From Amorphochlora amoebiformis (Eukaryota; Cercozoa; Chlorarachniophyceae), in NCBI GenBank assembly GCA_054601695.1, contig BAAHQB010000104.1:62001-126000 (forward strand): 64,000 nt of DNA, given 5' to 3'. The notes beneath the pieces were generated by a model. It was not told the origin of the DNA. It saw only the letters and a list, made by a program, of their open reading frames with translations, and searched no databases. How positions within the stretch are numbered: position 1 is the stretch's first letter; the number at the start of each line of letters is the position of its first letter. Position numbers and translations under genes: made by a program. Shown here in pieces: positions 40,654 through 56,855 of the stretch.

Positions 40654-41231
40654 TATATATTTATATATCTATATGTACATATATCTTTATATGCTTGTGA
40701 GCGTGTGAGTGGTTTTAGAGAGAAGAGCAAGAGGAGAGAGAGATTAAACAGAGATAGAGAAAGCATATACATAAATCAGTATATGCCGTAAACATGCATA
40801 ATATATGTATATATAATATATACTTATAGGTATATATTTATTATATATATATATATATATACATAATATAGATATATAAATATATATATATATATACATA
40901 TATCTTTATATATATATATATATATAAACATATGTATAAATATATGTAAATTTATATTACTTCCAGGGCGAATGCTTTGAAACAGATGTCGACTATTACG
41001 GTGAAAATCCAGCTCTAACACCATCCCATCCTAAACCTAACCCTAATCTAACCCTAATCCTAACCTTAATCCTAAGCCTAAGCAAAACCCTAAGTCTAAC
41101 CCTAAGCCAACACTAGGAAATGATGTGGAAGGGGGTAAGGATGCCAAGACACCAGAAGAGTGTCAGGTATTCTGGCCGATTACGTACCATAATATATTAC
41201 ATATTTTTACATACATGTAGAAATATATACA

Positions 41232-41266
<35 letters not shown>

Positions 41267-41278
41267 ATTATATATATA

Positions 41279-41310
<32 letters not shown>

Positions 41311-41356
41311 CAATATATATATATAGACATATATATGCGAAAATACACACACACAC

Positions 41357-41387
<31 letters not shown>

Positions 41388-41631
41388 AATATGTAAATTG
41401 TACCCAAATATGCAGGAACAGTGCGTATCGGCCACGAAGTGCAACTATTTCACTTTTGAGGTGACCGCTAATGCATGTAATAATATAAATGTATAGTTAT
41501 ACATAGATTATATATATACAAACAATTTCTGTACATATATGTATAAATATTTAAATATGAACTGCATATATATATATATATATATATGTATATGTTCAAA
41601 CATGTATATATAAATATGTATACGCATATAC

Positions 41632-41672
<41 letters not shown>

Positions 41673-41693
41673 GTTGTAGTATTGTACGTATAC

Positions 41694-41727
<34 letters not shown>

Positions 41728-42114
41728 GATATGATTTATATATACATATGTAGTATACATATATATATATATATATATATGTGTGTGTATATACAACACA
41801 TACAATATATATATATATATATATACGTATGTGTTATGTGTATATATATACGAGTATGTTTGTATATAATAAAACAGACACAAAGATTATGTGGAGTCAA
41901 ATTTATATATGTATGCGTTTACATATATATTTATATATATATAGAAATACATATATTTTTATGTAATATATATATATATATATATTTATGTATATATATA
42001 TATATGTAACATGTGAACATTATATGTGTTTTATATTATATATTATATATATATATACATATATGTAATATATTATATATATATATATATATATATTATA
42101 CAGATATATTTACG

Positions 42115-42163
<49 letters not shown>

Positions 42164-42612
42164 CAGATATATTTGCATATACATATATATTACAAATATA
42201 TATATATATATATATAAATATAATAAATACATATTTTGCGTGATGCCAAACATATGTAACATCCATATGTATACATACACACACATACAGACACACAACA
42301 AATACATATACACATCATCATACCCTACTCAACCCAAGAACAACCCCAACCCCAACCCCAACCTAACGTCAACGCTAACCATAAGGTAAAGCGGAACATG
42401 TGCTGGCTGAAAAACACCAAAATCGGAAGAAGGCAAACCCTAATCCCAATCCTATAACACAACCATAAAATGATATCCTAACCCTGCCCTCGCCCTGAAA
42501 AATATGGAACTGTCCACTTCTTGAAGGATTTAGGTGATATTAGACTTCTTGTCATGCAATTGTGAGGGTATATATATATATATGTGTGTGTGTGTGTTGT
42601 GTGTGTGTGTGT

Positions 42613-42649
<37 letters not shown>

Positions 42650-42744
42650 CCCGGAAAGGATCTAATCTCTGGGCCTCGAAACTGTTCTGAGGTGTGAGTT
42701 TGAATATGATTTATACTATATATACACACACAAGTTACATATAA

Positions 42745-42777
<33 letters not shown>

Positions 42778-42916
42778 AATATATGCATTTTTAAAAGTGT
42801 AATTATTTTTGTATATTTAAAAATGTACATAAATATATTTGCGATTTTCATTACATATTGAAAACAGGGTTTCATATACATATATTACAATCGCGTATAT
42901 ATACATACATACATAT

Positions 42917-42950
<34 letters not shown>

Positions 42951-43158
42951 GCATACTTTTGAGTAATATATTAATAAATTACATGCTTATATACATATAT
43001 ATACATATATATATATATATACACATGTATATATTATATTGCTACATTCTACGTTTGATGTATTTGTTTATATGCTTGTATATTGCATACAAACAAATAC
43101 ATATATATATATAATAAATATATATATATATACATAATACACATATATATATATATGT

Positions 43159-43194
<36 letters not shown>

Positions 43195-44329
43195 TATATA
43201 TATATATATACATATATATGTACATAATATATTAATATAGATACATATACCTATATATATATATATATGTTTATACATGTATATGTATATATATATATGT
43301 ATACATGTATGTAATGATATGTACATTAGCATGTAATAAAAATATAAACAGATATATACATACATGTACATATGTGTGCATATATATACATATATGTATA
43401 TATATATATATTTTTAATAAAAATATTATATATATATAATATATATAGGTACATATATATATATATATGTGTATATATATATATATATATGTACACATAA
43501 TACACATATTATATCTATATATATATGCAAATATACATATATATATACATACATATAAATATATATATATAAATATATATATGTATATACTACATATGTG
43601 TATATATGAAGAAAAAAATGTATACATTTATATATTTATACATACATAGGTAATGGAGATTCGAGAGCTGTACGACGAATATGAGTCCGTAACTCAAGCC
43701 CAACAAAAGGTACATCATATATATACATATGTATATATATATATATATATATGCATACAATATATATATATATGTACATATATACATTTCTATATATGTA
43801 TATATATATATATATATTTATAACCATGAACAAGGTTATGTACCTATGCATTGAACAGGTTAAAGAGGCATTCCAATACGCTTGGAATGCGTACGAAGGC
43901 TCCTGTTTCGGCCAGGATGAACTTCGACCCATTTCACGGTCAATACATAATGTATACATACATATTTACACATACATAATTACACATACACACACATATT
44001 CATATCCATGTGCACATATTATATACATAGATAGATATATAATATTACATACATACCTACACATATATATATGCACATAATTCACACATTTGCACCCCAT
44101 ATGGCTCTACAGAGGGTGCATCAACGAATTTGGCATGGGGCTAACCCTAGTGGATGCGTTGGATACTATGAAGCTTATGAACCTTAATCGCGAGTTCACC
44201 AAGGCCAAAAACTGGGTGATTTCTACGATATGATATTTGTATGTACGTAATGTGTATATGAATGGATGTATATATATATATATGTATATAATAAATATAT
44301 AATTTGTATGTTTATCTATGTAGTTCGTT

Positions 44330-44400
<71 letters not shown>

Positions 44401-44468
44401 ATAATTTATATATATACATATATGCATATATGCATATATAAATATACCATACATATAGGAAGTTATGT

Positions 44469-44510
<42 letters not shown>

Positions 44511-44621
44511 GATATATATATATATATAATATATATATATATATGCATATATATACAATAATACTAATGATGATAACAGTAATAACAACAATGAATTTAT
44601 GTCAAAATACATATTTATACA

Positions 44622-44657
<36 letters not shown>

Positions 44658-45187
44658 TATTACATATTATTCAACCCTTTTTCTCTTTGTCTTCCTCTCT
44701 GGAAACATGCAAATGAACTCTACATCCCGAGAGAGTATGTTTCCTGGCCTTTTATTTCAAATGTATGTAAGAGGTGAAGACGATTTCGGGCACGTGGAAT
44801 GAGTGTGTAGATATGGACATTAGGGTTCATGATCGCAAAGGGCATGTTTAGCGCCATGTAAATATGTTCAAAGGGGTTTGAGTTGATAGTGGACATATTT
44901 TATGGCATGTTAATAACTCTCTATAGGCGGTTAAGACCTTTGCAAATATGTACGTGGGTTTGCAACCGTTGAAAGCATGATTTTTAACTCTATATATATA
45001 CATATATATATATATATATAACATATATATATATATGTATGTATATACACACATATTTGTACGCAACGATCTACACCTTTAGGATAATGTATACCCCTTT
45101 AGGATAATGTATACCAGACCTGTACATATGTACACAGGTATAGCATTGTGTGAGTATTTGCGGGACTAGTCTTTCTCTCTTTCTCTT

Positions 45188-45220
<33 letters not shown>

Positions 45221-45412
45221 AACCATAATTATAACCATAACCTTGCTCTTAACTTTAGGTCAAAACCAGCCTGAAGTTTGACATACACAAGGATGTTAGC
45301 GTTTTTGAGACCATTATACGAATATTAGGTGAGAAGATAACGTGTTTGTGTCGGTATGTATATTCTTACTTATTTGTAAGTAACCTGTACATATATATGA
45401 GTACATATATGC

Positions 45413-45454
<42 letters not shown>

Positions 45455-45504
45455 AGTATGTGTATTCATTTACTAATTTATAAGTCTTACAAAAATGTAG
45501 TTTT

Positions 45505-45537
<33 letters not shown>

Positions 45538-45707
45538 TATATTCTACATAATGTATACATATGAGTGTACATACCTATATATACGTATGCATGTACATAC
45601 AGGGACTTTTGTATTGGAGCTTTTCCGGTACGTATCATATACATGTGTATAAATACGAAAACTTTGATACTAGAGTAGACGGAACTCTATCGGGCAATAT
45701 GTTCATG

Positions 45708-45748
<41 letters not shown>

Positions 45749-46448
45749 ATATATGTATTTATATATTATATATATATATATATTTAGGTGGACTTCTATC
45801 AGCTCATGCTCTAAGCGGTGACCAAGTCTTTGTCGATAAAGCGGTTAATTATAAACACATATATATATATATATATATATATATGTATACGTATAAATAT
45901 ATATAATAGAGTTTTCGATATATATGTGATGCAATGTAATTTATATATATGTATGTATACATATAATGTATATAAACATGTATGTATATGTGTGTATATA
46001 TACAATGTAAAAATACATATACATATACATATACCTAAACATATACATGTACATATGTGCGCACATATTATATATATAAAAATATATACGAAATTTTTTT
46101 TTATATGTCTTGGGTTTTTCGGTTTGGAGTTAGGGTTAAATCAGGTCAGATGAGGGTTATGGTTGGGGTTAGTTACGACGAACCAGATAGGCTTAGACTA
46201 TTATTGATACTTATTATGAAATAATATATATATATATATTGATAGTTATATTATATATATATATATATTATATTTATGTAAATATGTGTATACAATGCAC
46301 ACATATACATAGTTATGGTGTGCGCACCGTCTTAAATGTATTTATAATGTATGGACTATTCATGTTATATTATATTACTTATGTATATAAATATGTATGT
46401 ACATACACATATGTATATGTATATATAAAAATATATATATTATATTAC

Positions 46449-46483
<35 letters not shown>

Positions 46484-46741
46484 GTGAGTGTATTTAAATA
46501 GTTATGTGTAGTTTTAGATGCTATATCATACAATGTCCAAATATATAAAATATATATTTTTATACATACCTTGTAAAATATATACATATGTATATATATA
46601 TATATGTATATATGTATAAATATATATTTTACGTGTATACATAAGTATTACATATATAATACACGATGTCATATGTATACAAATACACACATGTAAGAAA
46701 ACAGATATGTAAATACGTAACACCCACACGTGTATACACAG

Positions 46742-46794
<53 letters not shown>

Positions 46795-47400
46795 AACAAA
46801 TATACTTTCACCAGCTTGCCCTCGCTAAGCAAATGAAACCTGCATTCAACGTACTCCTAACCCAAGCCTAACCTAACCCTAAACACTATCTCGCACCTAC
46901 CACCTAACCTTAACTCTAACCCTAACCCTAATCTTAACAACCCTAATCCTAACGCTAACGGAGTCAATGGTCCTCGGACTAAGACATGCTGAATAATCTG
47001 ATCCAAATGCTAACTCTACCCACGGTAATCCCAACCCTAACCCTAGCCGAGTCAATGGTCCTAGGACTAAAACATGCTGAATAATCTGACCTAACCCCAG
47101 CCCAAACCACCCTGACCCTAACCCTAATCCCAGGGGAAGCTTCCAGCGAGCAAGGTAAACCTCAAGACCGGCAGGACCTCTTCTCACACATGGGCTCCGA
47201 ATGTGCATATCATCGCTGAGGTAAGGGCTACAGGTTAGAGTTGCGGTTAGAGTTCGGGTGTGGTTGGGATTATTTATGGTTGAGAGTGGGGTCTCGTTGT
47301 GTTTATCTATTTATGCATCTATCTTCTGTGTGCATGTTTTATAATATGTATAAAGAATGCCCCTATCATACTCATAATTATTATATATGTAAACATGCTG

Positions 47401-47436
<36 letters not shown>

Positions 47437-47748
47437 TATACATAGTTGTATATATACTTATATTTATATTTATATATATATATATATATATCTGTCTACC
47501 TTTTTCTATCCCCACCCTCTCATTTCTCTCCTCTCTCTCTCTCTCTCTCTCGTTCTCTTCTCTGTCTTCCCTCTCTCTCTCTTTCTCTTCTCTGTCTTCC
47601 CTCTCTCTCTCTTTCTCTTCTCTGTCTTCCCTCTCTCTCTCTCTCATTCCCTCCCTCCCTTCCTCTTCTCTCTCTCTCTCCTCGTTATCTCTCTCTCCTC
47701 TTCTCTCTCTCCCCTCTTTCTCTCTCTCTCTTCTCTCTCTTTCTCTCT

Positions 47749-47780
<32 letters not shown>

Positions 47781-48085
47781 TCTCTTTCTCTCTCTCCCCC
47801 TCTCTCTCTCTCCTCTCCTCTCCTCTCTCTCTCTCTCTCTCTCTTCTGATTCTCTTTCTTCTTTCTCTCTTCTCTCAATTTTGTCTCCTCCCGGTCTCCT
47901 CAGCTCGCCTTCACGATCTGTGTTGTTGAGCTGGGAGTTACATACAAACCTGAATATGGATACAAATAGTATATTATGTAGACATATATATATATATATA
48001 TATTATAAAATGTATATATTTACATATATATATATATATATATTTCACGATATATGTTGTTGAATATTCATTAATAGTATACATC

Positions 48086-48117
<32 letters not shown>

Positions 48118-48386
48118 AATATATATATATATATTACATATATTTCAGTATATATATATATATATATATTATATACATAAATATACTATGTATACATATT
48201 ATATATATATATATATGTGTGTGTGTATGTATCACGTTCTGTGTTGGATTGGGTAGATACATGCTCACCACAAATATCCGTAAAAATAATACATATATTA
48301 GATACATATATATATATATATACATGTATATAATTCACCATCTGTGTAGGCTGAGTAATTACGTAAAGACCATGCATGTCCATATA

Positions 48387-48430
<44 letters not shown>

Positions 48431-48481
48431 ATATAACATACATGTGACATAACTTGTAAATATCACGTGAATATACACATA

Positions 48482-48545
<64 letters not shown>

Positions 48546-48900
48546 ATATACATATATATATATATATATATATGATATATACATATATATTAATATATAT
48601 ATATATATAAATGTATATATATATATATAATATATGTATATATATATAGATATATATTTATATATTTTATACGTATACATATAAAGTGTACATCTCTAAT
48701 ATTCTACAGATCGGCAGTCTTCAGATAGAGTTTTGGTATCTTTCTAAGGTTACCGGAGACCCTTGGGTTTGACCTTAACCCTAACCCTAACCCTAACCCT
48801 AACCGTAACCCTAAACCGAACCCAAACCTGGGCTAACCCTTCTTCACAACCTCTTTTTAATTGGAGAATTGCGTGTTCCTAATGCTTTCATGTCTGTCTA

Positions 48901-48942
<42 letters not shown>

Positions 48943-49126
48943 ATATATATAGCTATATTAATAGATATCTATATATATATATATATATATTTGTCTACAT
49001 ACACAGTAAATGAATATATATGTATAGATATATATATATATATACGTAAAAGATGTATATGTATATGTATATGTACTAATTAGACGTATACATATATATA
49101 TATATATATATATGTATTCTATACAT

Positions 49127-49203
<77 letters not shown>

Positions 49204-49740
49204 GTATATATATATATACTTATATATATATTAGGCGCATATAATATACATATATATATATATATATATGAATACAGTGGGGAGAATATGGAGAAAGCAT
49301 TATTAAGGCTTTGGAAACTACTAAGGTATGCAGTATAATATATATATTTATATATATATATATATATACATATAATATGTATATACACATCTACATATTG
49401 ATACATATATATATATATATATGATTGTATGTAAATATATGTATATATATATGTTATGTACATATATAAATGGATTTCTATGAATGCTTACGTATACATT
49501 AATTTTATATAGATATGTGTGTAACATATATTTCAGATACATACGTATTTATCTAAAATTTGTAGACACAAAAGCCCGGCCTCTACCCTACCCAGATTCA
49601 GTCAAGCTTTACGGTATCTACATATAGTATATTATATATATATATATATATATTATACATAATAAATATATATATATATATATATCATGCACGATTATAT
49701 ACACACATATAGACATGTATGTATAAGTAAATATACATAT

Positions 49741-49777
<37 letters not shown>

Positions 49778-49919
49778 GTATAAATGTAAATGTGTATATA
49801 TAGATATATTATATAAATCAATTCAGTATGATATGTACATGTTAATATGACTGCTATGTGCATTTACACACGCACATATGTATATGTGTGTAAATATTTA
49901 TATATATTTATACATACAT

Positions 49920-49950
<31 letters not shown>

Positions 49951-50766
49951 TATGTATTATACATATACATACACATAAAATATATATACATATATATATA
50001 CATACACAACATATATGTATAGACATAAATTGATATTCAACCCAGAAACCCCCATGTTTTCCATGCTTTCAGTTCACGCAAAACCATATTTCGTTTGGCG
50101 CCCTTGGCGACAGCTTGTACGAGTATCTGCTCAAAATGTGGATTCTCAAAGGCAAGAAATCAGAGTAAGGACAGATACACATAAATTTATTTATAATATA
50201 TATATATATATATATATGTTACATATGTATACAAACAAGATATATATATATATATATACGATATATGTATGTATGTACATATTTATTCTGTGTATATTAC
50301 ATATGCATATATATATATATATATATTTATGTATATAAGCAATATAGATGTGTGTATACACACACACACACACACACAAGTATATTTACATTTACATACA
50401 ACTCCTCCTATTCTCTTTGTATCTTTTCAACCCCCACACATATGCATCTACATGAATAATGCATGTATATTCATGTATACTAAAGTACACGGCCAGAAAG
50501 TTCCTTTTTACACATGTAATATGATAATATATATATACATACATATATATATATGTATATATATATATGTATGTATGTATGTATATGTATATATATATAG
50601 AGGGAGAGAGACCAATATGAAGATATATACATATATATATATATGTATATAAAGATTATGTGGAATGTATATCCATTCACATATATATACAAAGGAACAT
50701 GCGCATGGAATGTATACATATATATATTTTTATATTTATATATATATATATATGCATATATGTACA

Positions 50767-50798
<32 letters not shown>

Positions 50799-50865
50799 GC
50801 ATATATGTACACATATATATATACGATATATACATGTATATATATATATGGATATATATATATAC

Positions 50866-50897
<32 letters not shown>

Positions 50898-51707
50898 GCA
50901 TATATATACATTACATGATATGATTTATACATGTAAATATGTATACATATATATATATATATACATACATATATTGATATACATATATATATATATATGT
51001 ATACATGCCTACGCTAATCCTAACCCTAACCAAAAAACCCTAACGCTAATCCTAACCCTAACCCGACGCCCTAACCCTAACCCGACGCCCTAACCCTAAC
51101 CCGACGCCCTAACCCTAACCCGACGCCCTAACCCTATACCTAAGACCGACGCCCTAACCCTATCCCTAGCCCTAATCCTAACCCTAACCCTAATCCTACC
51201 CCTAACCCTGACCTAATCCTAACCCTGTCCTTAACCTTAACCCTAACCCTAACCCTAACCCTAACCCTAATCCTAACCCTAATCCTAACTCCAACCCTAA
51301 TCCTTACTCTAACCTTAATCCTAACCCTAATCCTAACCCTAAACCTAACCCTAATCATAACCCTATCCCTATCCCTAATCTTAACCCTAGCCCTATTCCT
51401 AACCCTAATCCTAACCCTAATCTTAACTCTAATCCTAACCTTAATCCCAACTCTAATCCTAACCCTGATCCTAACCCCAACCCTAACCCTAGCCCTAGCC
51501 CTAATCCTAACCCTATCCTTAATCCTAACCCTATCCTTAATCCTAACCCTAACCCTAACCCTAACCCTAATCCTAACTGAGTCAATGGTCCTCGGACTAA
51601 GACATGCTGAATATCTAATCCTAACCCTAAACCTAACCCACAGGATTTTATATTTTTATGAATGTATCTGCAGTAAAATATATATATATCTAAAAATATA
51701 CATATTA

Positions 51708-51741
<34 letters not shown>

Positions 51742-52205
51742 GTATAGATCAATGTACCGTCGGATGTATTTGCAATCAATTCAGTCCATGATGTCTCATC
51801 TTCTCACCAAATCCAAGGAAGGATTATGGTAACATATATATACATATATATATATATACATACATATGTATAAAATATATATATATGTATATGTATGTAT
51901 ACTGTATTGCAATCGATTAAGCGTATGATAACCCATCTTCTCATCAAATCCAAGAAAGGATTATGTATGTACTCATATTTATTTATATAAATATATGTAT
52001 ACATATGATAGTATATATATATATATATATATCATTTAGTAATATGGTGTATACAGATGTACTATGTTTCTTTTCCTCTATATACACACATATATAGAGT
52101 TATATGCATATATGTGTGTATGTTATCTATATATAGATATATACATATAAAGAACATGAACACACATTTTAATATACTTATATACATAAGATGTACATAT
52201 CTATA

Positions 52206-52237
<32 letters not shown>

Positions 52238-52394
52238 GCATACAAATATATACTTATAAATATAAATATATATATATATATATGCATATACACATATATA
52301 TATATACATATGTGTTGTTTATACACATACATAAACATACAAATTTATAAATACCTTAACATACATGTATCCCTTGATCACAAAATGGATATAC

Positions 52395-52444
<50 letters not shown>

Positions 52445-53001
52445 ATATACATATGTGTACGTATGTATCTATATGAGTGTGCAACAATATTGACATGATA
52501 TATATTTGGTATAAATACTTCTTCCTGCACAGGTATATCGCAGAGTCTAGAGGTACCGCCCTGGACCATAAAATGGACCATTTAACGTGCTTTGCGCCCG
52601 GTATAAGCTGAAAATATCTCAAATCTCTCTCCCTTTTTCTCTCTCTCAGTTTCTCTCTTCACTCTCACCCCCTCTCTCATTCTTTTCTCCTCTCTCTTCT
52701 TTCTCTCGCTCGCTAAAATATATTATATGCATATATAATATGTAGATATGTATTTATCATTCTCTTTCTATCTCTATTTCTCGCTCCTTCGTTTTATCTT
52801 TTTCTTTCCATATCTCTCTTTGTATATTCATATCTATCTCTCTTGCTCTATCTCGGTCAAACTATTTTTGTGTCTCGCTCGCTTGATATTTCTAGTCTCT
52901 CTAGCACTCGCCCTCTGTATCTTATCTCTCTCTCTCTCGCTCACTCTCTCTCGCTCACTCTCTCTCTCTCTCGCTCACTCTCTCTCTCTCTCTCTCTCTC
53001 C

Positions 53002-53037
<36 letters not shown>

Positions 53038-53106
53038 ACATATATGTATATATGTATGTATGTATATATGTACACACACATATATATATATCGCGTTCTC
53101 TCTTTC

Positions 53107-53164
<58 letters not shown>

Positions 53165-53595
53165 ACATATATATATATATATACATGTGCTCTATGAATA
53201 TCTCTCTTTACGTTTCAACCCTCTTTCCGGCCATCTTTTATGATATATACACACACACACACATATATATATACATAGATCTATGTCTATTAAATATATA
53301 TTTATATATTTGTACATGTGTATACATTCATATAATATATATATGTTAGGCATGTTGGCGCTGGGTTATCACCATAAGGTATACATACGTATATAAATAC
53401 GTATATATATATATATATATATATCTACATGTATATATATATATATATCTTTATATATACATATATATATATGTGTGTGTGTGTATATAGGAGTGCATAC
53501 ATACATATATCTCTATAAATATATATATATATATATATATTGTACATATATTTATTTTGAGATATGCTAATTTGTATATGGTTATAGCCTATACA

Positions 53596-53633
<38 letters not shown>

Positions 53634-53656
53634 CGTATATACATATACATATATAC

Positions 53657-53704
<48 letters not shown>

Positions 53705-54821
53705 CTTACATATATCAATATGTATATATAGGTTAGCCCAGACGAGGAAGTTAACAAGAAACATTTAGAAGTAACCCTAGCCCTAACCCTAACCCTATCC
53801 CTAACCTTAACCGTAACCTAACGTTACCCTAACCCTAACCCTAACCTAACCCTAACCTTAACCCTAACCCTAACCCAACCATAATCCAAACCTCTTTCTA
53901 ACCTAGTCCAAACCTAACCCTAACCCTAACCCTAACCCTAACCCTAACCCTAACCCTAACCCTAACCAGACCCGAATCGTTAGTTTAATCTTTATCCTAA
54001 CCCCAACAACACGCTGAAGCTGAGCTCATAACCTGTGAAAACCTAACCCTAAGCTAAGTGTGGTTTAATTCGAAGGCAGCAGAAAATGTGTTGGAGACGT
54101 GCGTTCAGATGTACATGCGGTGGCCTATATCACCGGAGATGGTTCGATGAGTGTACGCATGTATGTGTGCTGATATATGTGGTGTTTCTATTCGTTTTAT
54201 AGGTAAATATGCATGTGTAATACATGCCTATATATATATATATATATATATAGATTTATATGTATATATTATATATGTTGTTTAGGTCCGTTTTACCCCG
54301 TATATGACAATGGGAACGGCCACAAACTTCCAAAGGCCTGAGACCGTAGAGAGTCTCTTTGTTCTATGGCAGGTTTATATCAAAATAAGATATGTACACA
54401 TAGTGACACGCATATATATATATATAAGTTATACAAATATATATATAGGCATATATATGTGTATATATATATTCATATTATGTACATGGAGAAATCCACG
54501 AGAGAAGAGAGGGAGGGAGACAAAGAGAAATGCCAGATACAGAGGGATATATATATATATATATATGTAGATACATTCATATCAAAATTAATTGACTTAT
54601 ATATGAATACAACAATATACATATGTGTATATATGTGTATATATGTATAGAAGAGAGGCGGAAAGACACAAGGGGGGGTGCAGAGATCGAGGGAGAGAGA
54701 TAAATGGAGGGTGAGTTAAGAAGAGGGATAGGAAAGAGAGGGTGCAAGAAAAGAGGAGAGAGAGGGGGGAGAAAATCTCTCCCCCTCTCTTTCTTTGCTC
54801 ACTTCCCGCATTATTTGTATA

Positions 54822-54861
<40 letters not shown>

Positions 54862-55198
54862 GGTACGCACGAAATCTTAACGTCTTTCTGTACATATACA
54901 TGTATACATATAGATAAATATATACATACACATACACACATATTTATATGCATATGTACATATATACATATATATCTTTAAACGTAAATATTGTAATTCA
55001 TCATTTGAATAAAGGGGATGTGTTCTATTTCCTATATATATATATCTACATATATATGTATAAGAGAGAATGATATTTGATGATATGTAGGTTACGAAAG
55101 ATGATAAATGGCGGAAGTATGCGTGGACGATTTTCCAGAAATTCGAAAGCCATCTCAGGGTTCCTGGAGGGTACATAACTCTATCTGCACCTTCTTTA

Positions 55199-55231
<33 letters not shown>

Positions 55232-55906
55232 AATACATATGTCTATATATATATATATATGTATATGTAAATATATATATATATATGTACATCACTATAT
55301 ATCTGTGAATATGTGCGTGTGTCAGTGTGCGAGTGTTTGTGTGTCTACTATATAAGTATATATATATATATATATATATTATGTATATACCTATGTACAT
55401 TTACTACATCGATATATTCATATGTAATATACATAGATATATACATAGATATATACTACTACACATATTAATATTAAATCCATACAAAAATAATGTATAT
55501 ACATACATACATACATAACGTGCGTATGTGTGTATATTCAGGTATGCGAGCCTAAATCACGTCGGGGATACCAACTCAAAGTATGACGAAACATAATCTA
55601 AATCCGAACCAGCCCACTAAGTGGCGTAATCAATGGTCCCAGGGCTAAGACATGCGAAAATAATCTGATAATAACGACCCACCTAGCCTAATTAAATAGT
55701 TTCCCTACACCAAACTCTACCCTGAGGATAAGCTAATCCTACACCTAACCTGTAGGTCAGACAAAATGGAGTCTTTCTTGTTAGCGGAAACTCATAAGTA
55801 ATCATGTTTACATTTTCGTGATATCTTATATATATGTGTTTGTATTTATGAATGTACATAATATATGTTGTGTAGAAATTAAGTATATGTGCTTGCTTTT
55901 TGTGTT

Positions 55907-55945
<39 letters not shown>

Positions 55946-56524
55946 CATACAATATAATATATATTTTTATTTAATATATATATATATATACCAAATATAT
56001 ATATATATAGCTCTATATATATATATATGTATATATATGTAGTTTCATAATATATATGTCTATATATATATATATATATATATACATATATAGTTTCACA
56101 ATATACATATATATATATATGCATATATATGTATATATATATATATATGTATATTATATTTGTATCAGGTATCTGTACTTAATCTTCGACGACAATCCAG
56201 CCATAACAATAGATAATTACGTCTTTAATACTGAGGCTCACCCTGTGCCTGTTCCGAGGTTTTATACTTTTACTCTCACATATATATAATATATACATAT
56301 ACACATATATAGATATACATATGTATACATACATATATATATATATACATATAACATATATATACGTACATATATATATATATATATGTATATATATGTA
56401 TATATTTACATGCAATACATTTTTATATATTATATAATATGTATAAATGCCTATCATAGTCTTAATTATTATATATGTAAACATGCTGTATATATATATA
56501 TACATACATATATATATATATATT

Positions 56525-56560
<36 letters not shown>

Positions 56561-56651
56561 TATGCATAGTTATATATGTATATACATATGTATATATATA
56601 TATATATATACATATTCATGATGTGTATGAATTTCTTCGTAGTACATATAT

Positions 56652-56682
<31 letters not shown>

Positions 56683-56803
56683 GTATGTAATATGAATATA
56701 TAATGTACATATCATGTTTATCACTATATAAAACATTAACATATTTTACATACAAATCTATATATTTAACTATCAATGTAGATATATAATATCAACATAT
56801 AAA

Positions 56804-56855
<52 letters not shown>

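Noticed and set aside
51005-51560. True chromosome end
   Set aside because: The array is degenerate, lies inside an intron with coding exons of the same gene on both sides, and is one of many such internal arrays.
51140-51585. Gly-Leu and Arg-Val-rich frames on the minus strand
   Set aside because: They are translations of the degenerate telomere-like array in a GH47 intron. The same applies to the Gly-Leu-rich frame at 58521-58781.
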